Assembly (NCBI RefSeq): GCF_018143015.1
Contig: NC_054742.1
Span: 56,305,195-56,369,194 of the forward strand
Origin: Lytechinus variegatus
Taxonomy: Eukaryota > Echinodermata > Echinoidea > Temnopleuroida > Toxopneustidae
Direction: 5' to 3'
Length of the DNA: 64,000 nt
The translations under genes were made by a program, and so were the position numbers. The notes under the pieces are model-generated. The model did not search any database and was not told the origin of the DNA. It saw nothing but the letters and a program-made list of their open reading frames with translations. This document shows, piece after piece, positions 30,679-42,274 of this stretch (position 1 is the first letter of the stretch; the number at the start of each line of letters is the position of its first letter).

Positions 30679-32551
30679 GGTCCTGGTGCAGTTGGCCCAC
30701 AGTGCGCTTGCATAGCTCTACGCTTAAGCTAAATTACTGTTCTTGTATGATCATGCACATGGATCATACTGTCATTTGTGTGAAGTGTGTGATTCTGATC
30801 ATAGACCTATGAAGAGATGGACATTCACCGCATAGATAATGAATTCACTAACAGGTGAATGTTGTTGTCATCTGAATAACATTCTCTTCCTACTTGTCTA
30901 CTTTGGTCCTACTATCGTTAGCGCGAGAAGGGCCTGAAGCAATTTGTGATTGGAACGGTAATACTGTATATTTCACATATTTTATTTGCAGTTGATAACA
31001 TGGAATGACTTGGAAAATCGATGGAAAATCGATGTGCAGTTCTTGTTTACCTTTGGTAATCTTAAATCGATGTGTTTTAATGGGGAAAATGTCTGCAAAT
31101 TTTAATATAGAGGCAAATTTGTCATTAATTGTTTACCATTTGAAATTCCAATTTCCCAAGTTTTTCCATATTTTTCCAGATATACGTGGCACATATCGTG
31201 TATAGATCGTGTATCTCTCAATGTTATTGAGGTCCTTACGTGCCTCCGGAAGTGTCTGGATCGAATAATATCATATTTTATATCACAGAAATCGTCTGCT
31301 TCTCAAGTTTGCTGCTCCAAATGTGAAGCATGTTGACTGAAAGGCATGATACAGGGTATCAGCCAACAAAACTAGGGGAAACTGATCCTTCTTTAAGTGA
31401 TCAGCTACATCTTTGTAGTCATGGTAATTGCTATTGTCACAACACCTGTATTTTCTTATTAAAATGAACATAACCAGGGGGTGATGGTGACTATCATTGG
31501 ATAAAAGAAATGCTCGCATTACTCGTCCATCTCGTCACAGGTCAATGTTCTGATATTCGCGATACCGGCTGGTGATTGGGAATTCCCTGGCCCATACAAA
31601 TCAATTATTGATGCATTCTGATTTGATGTTCTGTGTTGTGCTTGGATGAATGAGGAAATGGATGCTTGGTACGTTATAATAGCAATTGATAGTATTACGT
31701 ATCCTATATTGGAAGAAAAAAAAATCAAATGGCTGCCCCCATCTCTGCGGCCCGCCCCCAAAATGGAATGTTTTTTAAAAATTTGAGACACTTTTTTCAT
31801 GTGCTTATTTTACTTATCATAGCTCCAGTGAGAGCAAATAGTATTATTCTGCAATCTTGGAGTCTACATGTACATAAAACGGACACTGTCTGCAATTGTA
31901 TTAGTGCAGTGGCAAGTTAGCAACCCCACAAATTTACATCATTATATCTCATTTCGGTATACACATTCTTATCAAAATACAAGATTTGAAAAAAAACCAC
32001 ACTCTTATTTGGTTAAAAAAATTGTTCCTTTCTTCAGGCATCATACATCACATTGCTCCATGCGAAATTTGAGGGAACATTTGGTTACGATATGAGCAAA
32101 ATCAAAGTAGGGGGGAGGGGGATGTCAGGCGATTTGACATGGAATGATCCAAGTGTAATATTTGACCGGCAATTTTTGTATGTAATCAAAAGTGGAATTC
32201 ATTGAAGATTTGTATAATTTAATAGCTTACATCATCTTCTTTTGTTTATTTTATCCAGTGTTTCAGTGCACATCACCAGCACACAATCTTCAAAATTTTG
32301 AAGAGATAGATACCACTATGTTCAGCATCTGTAAAACAAGACTTGGTAAATATTTGACATAGCAATTTATTCTATCTTGTGCATTTTTCATGATTTATTG
32401 ATATACTGAAGCGTTGCATGAAGTTTTTGTGATATGTACTGTTTCTGTATATATTTTCCAATGCAGTCCATTCACTAATATCTTTATTTTTACAAATAAT
32501 TGATAATAATATTGATGATTATAATTAAAAAATTGTTTTTATTATCTTTCA
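30679..32551. other. Non-coding, no exon recognised
   Basis: About 1.9 kb of AT-rich DNA. GATTATAATT and GACATGGAATGA words recur but no repeat boundary is clear. At its end, TTTTATTATCTTTCAG at 32536-32551 is a good splice acceptor. Confidence 0.4.
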
Positions 32552-33626
32552 GGGATCAAAATTGTTCGTAGTAACAGTGGGGATATTGCAGAGAATAACG
32601 TTGGGATCTTTGTGAAGAGGGTGATCCCTGGCAGGTAACAGCAAGGATGTTGCAGAGAACGACCTTGGGATCTTTGTGAAGAGGGCGATCCTTCGAGGGT
32701 AACAGATGGTTCCAGAGAATGACCTCGAGATCTTTGTGAAGAGGGTGATCCTTGGCGGGTAACACCAAGGATTTTGTAGTTAATGACCTTGGGATCTTTG
32801 TAAAGAGGGCGATCCTTGGAGGGTAACAGCAAGAATGTTGCAGTTAATGACCTTGGGATCTTCTGAAGGTGGTGATCCTTTGCGGGTTACAGCAAAGATG
32901 TTGCAGAGAATGACCTTGGGATCTTTTTGAAGTGTTCCTTGACGGGTAATAGCGAGGATGTTGCAGATAATGACCTTGGGAATTTTGTGAAGAGGGTGAT
33001 CCCAAATGGGTAACGATAAGAATGTTGCAGAGAATGATCTTGGGATCTTTGTGAAAAGGGTGATCCTTGGCAGGTAACAGCGAGGATGTTGCTGAGAATG
33101 ACCTTGGGATCTTTTTGAAGGTAGTGATCCTTGGTGGGTAACAGCAAAGATGTTGCAGAGATTAATGACTTTGGGATCTTTTTGAAGTGTTCCTTGGCGG
33201 GTAATAGCGAGGATGTTGCAGAGAATGACCTTGGGATCTTTGTGAAGAGGGTGATCCCAAAAGGGTAACGATGAGAATGTTGCAGAGAATGACCTCGAGA
33301 TCTTTGTGGTGAGGAAGATCCCTGGTTGGTAACAGCGAGGGTGTTGCAGAGAATCACCTAGGGATCTTTGTGAGGAGGGCGATCCTTGGTGGGTAACAGC
33401 AGGGATGTTGCAAAGAATCACCCAGGGATCTTTGTGAAGATGGTGATCCCTGGCGGATAACTTCAAGGATGTTGCAGAATATCACCCAGGGATCTTTGTA
33501 AAGAGGGTGACCCCTGGAAGTTATCAGCGAAGATTTATCAGCGAAGATTTATCAGCGAAGATGTTGCAGAAAATGACCAAGATCTTTGTGAGAGGGCGAT
33601 GCCTGAACTTTAAGCTTCAGAGAGTG
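32552..33626 (+). repeat. 64-bp minisatellite lying between splice-like signals
   Basis: About 15 copies of a 64-bp unit: GATGTTGCAGAGAATGACCT, TGGGATCTTTGTGAAGAGGG, TGATCCTTGGCGGGTAACAG, plus four bases. Some units lack a few bases. The block begins directly after the acceptor TATCTTTCAG and ends before the donor GAGTG|GTAAGT at 33627. Minus-strand ORFs with a Ser/Lys/Pro-rich repeat are frame artefacts of the period. A repeat-containing exon of a non-coding transcript is possible. Confidence 0.85.
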
Positions 33627-34442
33627 GTAAGTCTTTATAATTCCACCTCTCATTTTATTCAGACATTTAATCATTTGAAGCCCTATTTGATCACATTTTA
33701 TTTTTCAACTTGGAAACATTAATGTTTTCTTTGTTTCATTTTAATTTAGTGATTGATAGAGAATAATATCTGAATTTACAAGTTTGAAATTTGTTGAAAA
33801 TTTGCATTAAAAAAGAGGAAGTGATTTTGAGGTTCCATTGCATTAATAGGGAGTACCATGTATATATTGTCAGGGCTCTGAATCAAACGTTTACTGGGCT
33901 AAACAACAAAATTTGTTCACTTGTAGGAAACAATTACACCTTTCATAAATCCCTACTCCTAGAGAATAATAAGCAAATTGTAAAACATGTGTTTTAGTCA
34001 GGGTAAGATGTTTGTTGGCATCTTATGTCATCTTAACTCTAGGTGGTCTTCAATATGTCAATATCATAGTTAGGTCTTGCCATGCACAGTCAGTTAATAT
34101 GAAAATCTGATTCAATGTATATTATGACCTTTGTTTAATGGATGATTTATTTAAACTGTTCATGTAAAGTACTGTGAAAATGTAACTGCAAGATAAGAAT
34201 ACCACATTTGTAAGAATTAGATCATTTACATTAAAAATGATATATGATCTATTAAACTCTTATTAGTGTGGTATTGTGCAATTAGGATATTTTTCATGTA
34301 TTTTTGCAATTACTGCATTTCCATGGTATTGTGCAGTTACCATATTTCCATAGTATTTTGACATAACTACATTTTCATAGTATTATGCAATTACCACTTT
34401 GTTTTGGTTTTAGAGGTTGTTTTTTGTTGTTGTGGACAAATC
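33627..34442. other. Non-coding, no feature recognised
   Basis: Starts with the GTAAGT donor. AT-rich; TATTGTGCAATTA-like words recur around 34270-34390 as a loose degenerate repeat of about 45 bp. Confidence 0.45.
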
Positions 34443-34444
34443 TA

Positions 34445-35203
34445 CCATCATTTGCAAAAGTTTAAGACCACCTAAAAATTTGTGTGTATAGCACTGTACA
34501 TGTATATAATTGTAATATACTGTTATGACTTCTTTAAAACTGGACTATTTACATGTATTATTTGTGAGTGTTGATTCTGTGATTTATTTGAATGGTTAAG
34601 GATGAATTTGTTAAAGAAATTGTCCAATGGCTTGACTTATCCTTCTGTTTGAATTATTTCGAAAACAAAGTGATTAGTCAAGCTATTTGACAATTTCTTT
34701 GAGCTAGTTCCCCTTTAACCTTTCTTATCAAACACAGAATCAAACCAACAAATTATATAAGGCCAGTTTTTAATGAAACTGTTACATTACAGGTAAATGG
34801 TTTAAAACCATGTCAATCACAAGAATCCCTGTTAAATTATGAGAACTTTTTCAGGCTAAAAAATACCTGTTATACCTGCATTCACACCATCCCGTAACAT
34901 ACCCTTCTGGATTCAGCCACCCACGACGTCCAACTACACATTGGACTAAAAGTTCCCGTAATTTGCTCTCACGTTGCTAAAATACCTGTGACCTTGAAAA
35001 AATCCCCATGAACGTTCTTGTAATTTTGGCAAGTACCTAATTTTTATTCTGAGAGATTACAGGTAATTTGCTTTTACACTGCCAAAATACCTGGAACTGA
35101 TGAACTCTGAGGCGGTCTGAAATCACCTAGTTTATCTCAATTATTACATGTCATATACTATATACACAACACTTTGGTGGTCTTAAACTTTTGCAAATGA
35201 TGG
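34445..35203. mobile_element. Tc1/mariner-type MITE with perfect 28-bp ends
   Basis: CCATCATTTGCAAAAGTTTA-AGACCACC (34445-34472) is exactly inverted at 35176-35203, and both flanks are TA (34443-34444, 35204-35205). Inside, a second inverted pair (about 34609-34636 and 34677-34705, AAAGAAATTGTCCAATGGCT) forms a hairpin. 759 bp, no transposase. Confidence 0.95.
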
Positions 35204-35205
35204 TA

Positions 35206-36337
35206 TACATGTAGGCCTACTATACTCTATCTCATCCTGAGTTACATGTAGCTTTAATAAAATAAGTAGGCCCATGATACATCCTTTTTCTGCAATGAAG
35301 GCACTATTATGCTATTTTTAATTTTTTTAACAGGACATCTCCATGAATGAAGGGATCAGATGACGAGTGTCAACAATGAAAGCTTGAATATTTTTGTCTG
35401 ACAACCACCAGTGGAGACCAGTGGACCAGTGAAATCAAGAAATTAATTGTCACCAAAATTCTGAATACCAAAATACTTAAAGTCCTACATTTCCTTATCT
35501 AGATTTAAGATTTTCAGATGATTTCATATTTCAAATCTTTAATCAACCAAGGAGAACTATAGAAATCAAATTACCAAGCAGGATTACTCTATTTTATTGC
35601 TTGAACTTAATCGGCCATTAACTTTTTAATCCAGTGGCATGGGTGTGGCCATTTTTTTCTGTCAGTTTGCAACTTTTAGCTACTCTGCTATATTTCTACA
35701 GCAGAGTAACTCAGATTTGCAAACAGACGTTCAGGCTATAGGATCACAATGTTATTGGCTGAACAATTCAAGCAATGAAATTGAGAACTGTAGCTCAGTT
35801 ATCTTATTTCCATTGTCATACTTCATTGATAAGTCATATGAAATGATAATATCACATTGAACTTTGAAAAAAATATATTAGGGGTCTAGTCTGGTTGGTT
35901 GTCAAAGTCTTTGACTCTGTGAATTTCTATTTTATTTAATTATTTCACGTGGTCCACTGGTCGGTCATCGGTGGACTGGACTGGTCAGTTCAACTCAGCC
36001 CTAGTTTGAAGTGAAAAGTGAGTTTCTTTCATTAAATTTTTTCTGAGAATAAATTTGATTAAAAATTAAATTAGTTAGAACCATGCCAAAGTAACAAGTG
36101 TTGTTTTCACAGTTGACTTTGAAGTGAAAACAGGTGAAATTTACTCGAAGATACTTAAAAAATTTATTGTTACTAAAATCGAAAAACTAGCAGTTTAAGA
36201 ACTAAATTTCCTTGTTGAGCTAGGTATCTTTGATCATCCAAGTAGAACAATGCAAATAAGATTGCTGTGCAGAATTTATCCATTTCCTTGCTTCAATTGT
36301 ATTAAATTATTGCATTACAGTTGGGTGCAGCCTAATA
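35206..36337. other. Non-coding with a possible splice acceptor
   Basis: TTTTTTAACAG just before GACATCTCCATGAATG near 35334 is acceptor-like. No paired donor was assigned. Otherwise AT-rich and unrecognised. Confidence 0.4.
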
Positions 36338-36500
36338 TGTGACCAGCCACCCCAAAACCAACAAATGTCGCCCAAAATGAGTTTTGCGATATTTATTGAC
36401 CTTGAAAAACCACATGATCATAAGCTTGAAAGTGAGATATAACTTGCCAAAATTGATAAATGAATACCTACACAATCAATTTGAGACAAATTCTTCTATT
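36338..36500. mobile_element. Truncated copy of the 44189 MITE family
   Basis: TGTGACCAGCCACCCCAAAA followed by CCAACAA and CGCCCAAAATGAGTTTTG matches the left part of 44189-44573. There is no right terminus. Confidence 0.75.
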
Positions 36501-36548
36501 CATGAGTGAGAACTAAATTTAATCTTAAGTCTATGATTCTCCTTGCAG

Positions 36549-36719
36549 CAAGTGCAGAGTCCTATCCAAGAAAGTAAAGGCCTAACATCAAGGATTCATC
36601 TGGAACAAGCGGCCCAACAGGAAGCAGGGAACATGGAACTAGAATATAAAGACATCATGATGGAGGATGAACTCAACGTACTCATGAAATAGTCCAGAGA
36701 AATGTTATCAGAACCAGTG
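36549..36719 (+). other. Exon-like block with consensus splice sites
   Basis: TTCTCCTTGCAG precedes and GTAAGTTATG follows (exon end CCAGTG). The 171-bp block has one frame open for 47 codons, containing QVQSPIQESKGLTSRIHLEQ and KDIMMEDELNVLMK before a stop, then 27 bp. It could be the coding end of an unrecognised gene or an exon of a non-coding RNA. Several blocks downstream on the same strand have the same signals. Confidence 0.5.
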
Positions 36720-37484
36720 GTAAGTTATGGAGTGTTTATGATTTTTTTATATAGGGCATTTGAACAGTGCATCACAAATTTTAAGTATGCATGGTTTGTC
36801 TGTGCAATATGAGAGGATATATTGCATGGTGCGCCTAAATTTAACAAATTCCCCATTTAGGCAACTTTATGTTATACAAACACTGTGCATAATGTGTTTG
36901 TGGTAATGTAGCTCACTCGAGGATACTTCCAGTTTTTGCACAGCATGCTTTTTTTTTTACAATATTCTGAATACTGTAGTGCCTGCATTATAATTAATAT
37001 CACAAATGTACATGTTAAAATAAGCATTATTTGTTTTATTAAATGAGTCGGCAGTATGAATTTGTGGTGGAAAATTCATTTGCATTTCTCCAAAATGTCT
37101 AGGAATGCACAGATGGAGAGGTCAAGTCTGCTTTCTGTTATTTCATCATAGGTGTATATCTGTGTACCATGAATACCATTTACCGTAAATAAGAGCATGC
37201 CTTAGCCTTTTCTCTATTAGGATGCAGATAGCTTCTTAGTATAGTATAGTTTATTCAAACCAAAACCAAACACATTCATAGTAATGGTATAAAGCAAGAC
37301 ATCAAATATTTGATTAGGTTTGGGACCCCAGTGAAGCACAGCTTGTTAACAGGGCCCCTGTAGCGATGAATAACATATCTACAATAAGTATAACTAACGT
37401 ACAATGATGAACAATGTTATAACTTATAACTAACTACAGACAACCCCCCCTTCAGCTATACACACATACACGCACACACACACC

Positions 37485-37515
<31 letters not shown>

Positions 37516-37599
37516 GCACGCATGGACATATCATTCATGGCTAACTCCTCTTGACTCATGTACATGTAGTACCTGATTGCAATCTGTCAAAAAGGCGTT
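36720..37599. other. Intron-like, then LINE 3' flank and CA repeat
   Basis: AT-rich to about 37230. From TAGTATAGTTTATTCAAACC (37243) the sequence looks like the 3' untranslated tail of the minus-strand LINE. A CA microsatellite lies at about 37455-37525. Confidence 0.55.
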
Positions 37600-37885
37600 T
37601 TTTACATAACATTTTAAATCAAGATAGAGTCGAGCTTTTAATTATATCATTGGGTAAACTATTCCATTCTTTAACACAGACTATTTTAAATGATTTCAAA
37701 GCAGTTTGGGTTCGAGCATATGGCTGATGGATAAGGTTTCTTTGACGAGTATGATAATGATGGATTGAAGAATTTTCCACAAACACATCAGACAAAAATG
37801 TATACTGGCATGATCGACATTTAAACATGAATATTACACAACTAAGAGAAACCATCTCATTGAAAGGCAAAATTTGCAGTTGCAA
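37600..37885 (-). pseudogene. LINE C-terminal fragment
   Basis: The minus strand reads LQILPFNEMVSLSCVIFMFK, then SSIHHYHTRQRNLIHQPYAR and VKEWNSLPNDIIKSSTLS, the usual C-terminus of jockey/CR1-type LINE pol (TR…ARTQ…VWNSLP). It continues the fragment at 38092-38467, from which a SINE separates it. Confidence 0.8.
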
Positions 37886-38091
37886 AAATAAAGGAGTACT
37901 TGGTGACCTGTAATCTGATCCACGATGTGCTGCACTCGACCCAGGTGAGGTAAATGGGTACCGGCAGGAAGTAATTCCTTAAGAAGCTGTGTGCGCTATG
38001 AACGCCTAGCTTAGCCGGGTAATATAGGGGCGCCTTGAGCACCTAACAAGGTGGAAATGTGCGCAATATAAATATCCTATATTATATTATT
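37886..38091 (+). mobile_element. SINE inserted in the LINE
   Basis: GTAAATGGGTACCGGCAGGA, TAGCTTAGCCGGGTAATAT, GCGCCTTGAGCACC and GGTGGAAATGTGCGCAATAT followed by TATATTATATTATT form the 3' domain and TA-rich tail of a SINE that I recall as widespread in marine invertebrates. The tRNA-like head is weak (CACTCGACCCAGG). Ends are approximate. Confidence 0.75.
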
Positions 38092-38467
38092 AATCTGAGT
38101 ATGTTATATATCTAACAACTTTTTTTTGAAGAACTTGCAGTTTATGTATATGGGTCCTAAAAGTGTGCCCCCAAGCAATATTGCAGTACATCAGATGAGG
38201 CATGACAATAGCATTGTATAGAGTAACTAGGGTCTGCTGGGGGAGGAAAAACCGAATTACTCCAACACTCTGAGACACTTTAGTACATACATTATCAAGG
38301 TGATTTTTCCATGATAAAAATTCATCAACCGTAACACCGAGGAACTGCACATGTTGACTGCAGCTTATCTGTTGACCACCAACAACTAAATGATTAACAC
38401 CATCAGGGATAACCTTTCCTCTAGCCCTAAATGATAATATGCAATATTCATATAGCGTTTCATACAA
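38092..38467 (-). pseudogene. LINE reverse-transcriptase fragment
   Basis: The minus strand gives QFLGVTVDEFLSWKNHLDNV, LYNAIVMPHLMYCNIAWG and KLQVLQKKVVRYITYSD, the RT thumb region of a jockey/CR1-group LINE (FLGV.ID..L.W..HI, Y..LI.PHL.Y…WG). The 5' part is missing and the 3' part is split off by the SINE. Confidence 0.85.
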
Positions 38468-38502
38468 TGTTTATACATGTAAGCACAGGATATTATTACC
38501 GT

Positions 38503-39081
38503 GGGTTTTGGCCCCGGGGGGGCCACTTACATTGACGAGTGGATACCATGCGCGACCAAAAAAACACGTAAAAAGGATGTCTTTTTCACGATAGGGCACG
38601 TTACGTACGTAACGTGATAAGGGTGTAAAAAACACAAAAATAATGAAAAAAAGGGTATCTATTTCGCAAGGAAAATAACGTGTTTAGGGTCGAATTTGCG
38701 GGGATGATAAAACAAAGATAGAATGTTTTATAAAGGATGTCTGTTTTGCCCCAACACTTCGTGTTTAGGGTCCGATTTGCGCAAGGTGTAGATCGAAGGT
38801 GGGGTCGTTCTAAACCAAATATTAAAGGTCAAGCCGACGACCGAAGGACCCGTAACAATAAAACATTCCTTTACTTGTTTAGGGGTTCATTTCAGGGAAC
38901 ATTTGCCAAGAGTATCGTTTTGTTTCCAATACTTGTAAAGGGTAGGGTTTCAAACGCCAATACTTGTTAAGGGGTGCATTTTCAGAAAATGGAAATTACG
39001 TGTTTAGGGTGCTTTTCGAGACCCCATGGTCGCGCATGGTATCCACTCGTGAATGGAAGTGTCCCCCCCCCGGGTTTTGGC
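38503..39081. mobile_element. MITE with 10-bp target duplication
   Basis: The body is 38513-39071. The ends share a perfect CGAGTGGATACCATGCGCGACC-type block of 22 bp behind a G/C run; both orientations are seen near 38535 and 39040. Flanks are GGGTTTTGGC at 38503-38512 and 39072-39081. Inside, ACGTGTTTAGGGT-like words recur about six times, and CACGTTACGTACGTAACGTG (38597-38616) is a perfect palindrome. No ORF. The 10-bp duplication suggests a MULE-type mobiliser. Confidence 0.85.
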
Positions 39082-39411
39082 TACCCCGATAGCTGCTAAT
39101 TGTTTATTCAAGGTTTTTAAGCATTCATTTATTACATGTATGTGCTTAGAGAAAAGTGATGTACCCTAACTGCAGAGTGCTGCACCCCAAAATGCATGGC
39201 TTGAAAGCGTGGAAGCATGAGACCATCAAAAAATTTGGTAGTACATCATGTCATAATTTGAATTCGTACATATCAAAATATGTCATGTCTTCATTCCATT
39301 TGACCTAAATACTTATGATACATGTATGTACCAATTCAAATAAAGACATGACAAATCTGAATTACTGCGCTACAATTTAATGTCATGACAAATACATTTG
39401 TTGCCACTTAA
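39082..39411. other. Non-coding, no feature recognised
   Basis: AT-rich spacer. TTATGATACATGTATG and TGTCATGACA words are seen. It ends in the TTAA target of the next element. Confidence 0.4.
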
Positions 39412-40171
39412 CCCTATCTAGGCCGGGGTATTTGGGGAGTTCCTATGGCCGGGGGGGGCCTCCCAGGCCCCCCCCTAAGATCTCGGCCGTCGACCGCACG
39501 GTCGCGCCGAAAATTGGCACGCGGGTTGCCTGGGACATAATCTACAAGATTGTATAGTAATTTATTTCATGCGAATCGCTATTAAGTGATTATGCTAATT
39601 TATGCGTAATTAGTATGCGAAATCTTACTTTTTCCTCTAACTCCCTAAATAAAGCTCCAAATGTACTAATTTTTGGTATAGAAACTCTTTGTGGTGTCCT
39701 TAGCAAGTGTACATGAAAAAATTTGTGATAGCAAATCATTTTCTTATGTATTATATTGTTTTTTGCAATTTCTTATGTATTTCTTTGTTTTTTTACCTTT
39801 TGTTTTTCATTGTTTTTTCAATGAAATTTGTTGGGGACTCTTCTGTGATCATAAAAAGCATAAAATGAATACATTTAGACTAGCAAAACTAAAAATAATC
39901 ATACATTTATGAATTTTGGTTGAAAACACAATTTGCATTGACTTTGTACACGAAATCACGTTTTTGAGCAATTTTCGGTCTGACATGCACTTACATAATG
40001 TTGCGTAATTTCGGAACCACGTACCCGGGTGAAACAAAATTGGTCTCAAAAGTTGCGCAAGACTTGAAAGTAAAAATTCGGCGAGCGGCGCGGTCAAAAA
40101 ATATCGCACGGCGAAAATATCGCGCGATTCGTTGAGGGGGGGCCTCCGAGGCCCCCCCGGCCTAGATAGGG
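39412..40171. mobile_element. piggyBac-like MITE, copy A
   Basis: The ends CCCTATCTAGGCCGGGG and exact inverse are flanked by TTAA (39408-39411, 40172-40175). The CCCT start and TTAA target are those of piggyBac elements. The interior has GGGGGGCCTCCCAGGCCCCC blocks at both ends, CGACCGCACGGTCGCGCC and AT-rich sequence. 760 bp, no transposase; the 73-aa ORF within it is chance and is echoed by an ORF in copy C. Confidence 0.92.
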
Positions 40172-40175
40172 TTAA

Positions 40176-40754
40176 AGGAAACCAAAACCCAAGAAGAGAA
40201 GCAATCTTATTGGAAAGAGTAAAATGAGAGGAACAATTAAAAAAAAAGTTTCATCAAAATCGGTTATGAAATAAGCAAGTTATGGACGATTAAAAAGTCT
40301 TGTTGTACTTATTATGTGGATCCTCAAATTGGCAAACATGCTTCAAAATGGCTGATTTTGTGGACAACTCTCCATTTGTTTTGTACACATATTTTCAGAT
40401 TTTCCCCTTTATTTTACATATTTCACATTATCTCCTCCTGACCTTGACATATATGGTGTGGATTATATTTTCCCATGACATATGTTGTGCTCAGAAGGAG
40501 GCAAGATACAATTTGAAAGATAATGAGGAAAATCTGAAAATTTGTGTACAAAACAAATGGAGAGTTGTCCACAAAATCAGCCATTTTGAAGCACGTTTGC
40601 CAATTTGAGGATGCCCATAGAAAGTAAAACAAGAGTTTTCAAACTCCCATAACTTGCTTATTTCATAACCGATTTTGATGAAACTTTTTTTTAAATTGTT
40701 CCTCTCATTTTACTCTTTCCAATAAGAGTACTTCTTTTCTGTCCTCAGTTACAC
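40176..40754. mobile_element. Fold-back MITE sharing a TTAA with copy A
   Basis: The two arms (about 40207-40385 and 40545-40733) are inverted copies: TTATTGGAAAGAGTAAAATG, AATCGGTTATGAAATAAGCA and GTGGACAACTCTCCATTTGT all recur inverted. The outer 30 bp are diverged. The left flank is the same TTAA that ends copy A; a TTAA lies at 40755-40758. Confidence 0.8.
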
Positions 40755-40789
40755 TTAATAACTGTATAAAACAGTCTCCTGTGTCAAAT

Positions 40790-41230
40790 CCTCAACAAAT
40801 ATAAAGCAAAACTCCAAAGAATTCAAAATTTAGCTTGCCTACAGGTCCAAGAAAAACAACCACATTACACCAATCCGCAAAGAACTTCATTGCCTACCCA
40901 TCGAATCACGAATTCGCTTCAAAGTCCTCCTAATAACATTTAATGCTGTCCACTGTCCTCAATATATTTCTGAACTCATTTCTCCATACACCTCTTCAAA
41001 GACACTATGTTCATCAACTCAAAACTCCTAGTACCTACTGGTAGACTAAGAACTTAGATGCATGGCGAAAGGTCCTTCACCTACATTGCCCCCATCCTTT
41101 GGAATTCCTTCCCCAGCACTCTCTGATCACAAAATAATCATGGACTCTTCATATCAGAACTTGAGACATACATCTTTTTTAATGAAGCATTAGATTATTC
41201 TTTATACTTAAGTCATATGTAATTGATTAA
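40790..41230 (+). pseudogene. CR1/L2-type LINE C-terminal fragment
   Basis: The plus strand gives HITPIRKELHCLPIESRIRF, KVLLITFNAVH and PQYISELISPYTSSKTLCSS, the conserved end of CR1/L2-group pol (HWLPI..RI.FK…LTFK…P.YL..LI.PY). Frames are broken further on. Its 3' tail is displaced to 41866-41935. Confidence 0.85.
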
Positions 41231-41865
41231 ATGTTGTTTAGGTGTAATATAAGTCAATATTACATAGGCTATGTAGATTCGAATCAGTGATAGGTCAATA
41301 CGCCATCACGTGACCATAGCTGCGAGGATCGCATTTGTTATATTCTAGGTTTTGACGTCACCTCGGAATATACTGCGTAGTATTTTCAATTGCGGCGTTA
41401 TATCCACTAAGGTGACGTCACTCGCTGCATACAAGTTGCGCAACAAGGTAGTTTATTTGATATACGCGCTAGTGTTAACGCGTCGATTGCATGAAGAACG
41501 CGCTTGATGTATTTTCCAAAAAAAAATCTATTATGACGTAGATGGAACAGAGCTGTAGCAAGAATTTCGCTTTTGAACCAGATGATGAATGCAATTTCTG
41601 ATGGCGAATCCACATATACTATATAATATAACAGATATTGCCTGGTCTATCGTTTTAATAAATAACATTTCAACTCCCCTCCGAAACTATATTTTTCCCT
41701 CGGGATAATATTTTCCCTCAGCGCTGCGCGCTTCGGGCAAAATATATTCCCTTGGGAAAAATATAACTCCGTCGGGGAGAGAAAATGTTATATTCAAACT
41801 CTAGGTAGGCAATATCTGTATATTTCCACTGTTCTAATTTATATAAATTTGTATGATTTTTTTTC
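41231..41865. mobile_element. Insertion in the LINE 3' region
   Basis: TGACGTCACCT (about 41354) and its inverse AGGTGACGTCA (about 41411) form an 11-bp pair. Near 41675-41790 ACTCCCCTCCGAAACTATAT and AAATATAACTCCGTCGGGGAGAG are an inverted pair around GCGCTGCGCGCTTCGGGC. It is probably one or two DNA elements; ends are not fixed. Confidence 0.6.
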
Positions 41866-41935
41866 TGTAAAGCGCATTGAGAGTCCTTACATTTTTTAAA
41901 TGCACTATATAAAAACTACATTATTATTATTGTTC
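41866..41935 (+). repeat. LINE 3' tail
   Basis: TGTAAAGCGCATTGAGAGTCC followed by ATGCACTATATAAA and ATTATTATTATTG is the usual CR1/L2-style 3' end with short tandem tail. It belongs with 40790-41230. Confidence 0.75.
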
Positions 41936-42121
41936 AAATCCAGTGTATGATCGATCACAAAGCTTTATGTCACAAGATGCATGAGCCTTTTCTAAGAGGC
42001 ATATTTAATTTAATGGTTAATTAGTTGATAAATATTGTAAGAGCTTTTAATATATTACTTGGCAAATTTTCATTGATCATTTTAATTTAAATAATATTCT
42101 TGATTTTTTTTGTTTCTTTAG

Positions 42122-42274
42122 GTCTTTTTGCTATAGCCTTTAAAAGGGAGAGATAGCTAGACGAGGGACCAACAGATTCTGACCTCCCGGATAACTAGCC
42201 GAACTTGAGGGACCTTTTGACTTTTCAACAGAGGCCTATGGAGACGTTGAAGGCTTTGAAAGCAATGGTTGAAT
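42122..42274 (+). other. Exon-like block with consensus splice sites
   Basis: The acceptor TTTGTTTCTTTAG precedes and GTAAGTC follows. The 153-bp block has stops in every frame I checked, so if transcribed it is non-coding or untranslated. Confidence 0.45.

Noticed and set aside
32542-33466. Minus-strand ORFs of 96-228 codons with a repeated Ser/Lys/Pro pattern
   Set aside because: Explained by the 64-bp minisatellite, whose period shifts frame each unit.
38597-39000. Interstitial telomere (TTTAGGG words)
   Set aside because: The words are spaced and part of a MITE, not a tandem telomeric array.
39691-39912. Matching small ORFs in MITE copies A and C (also near 62948-63226)
   Set aside because: They recur because the MITE recurs; no transposase motif.
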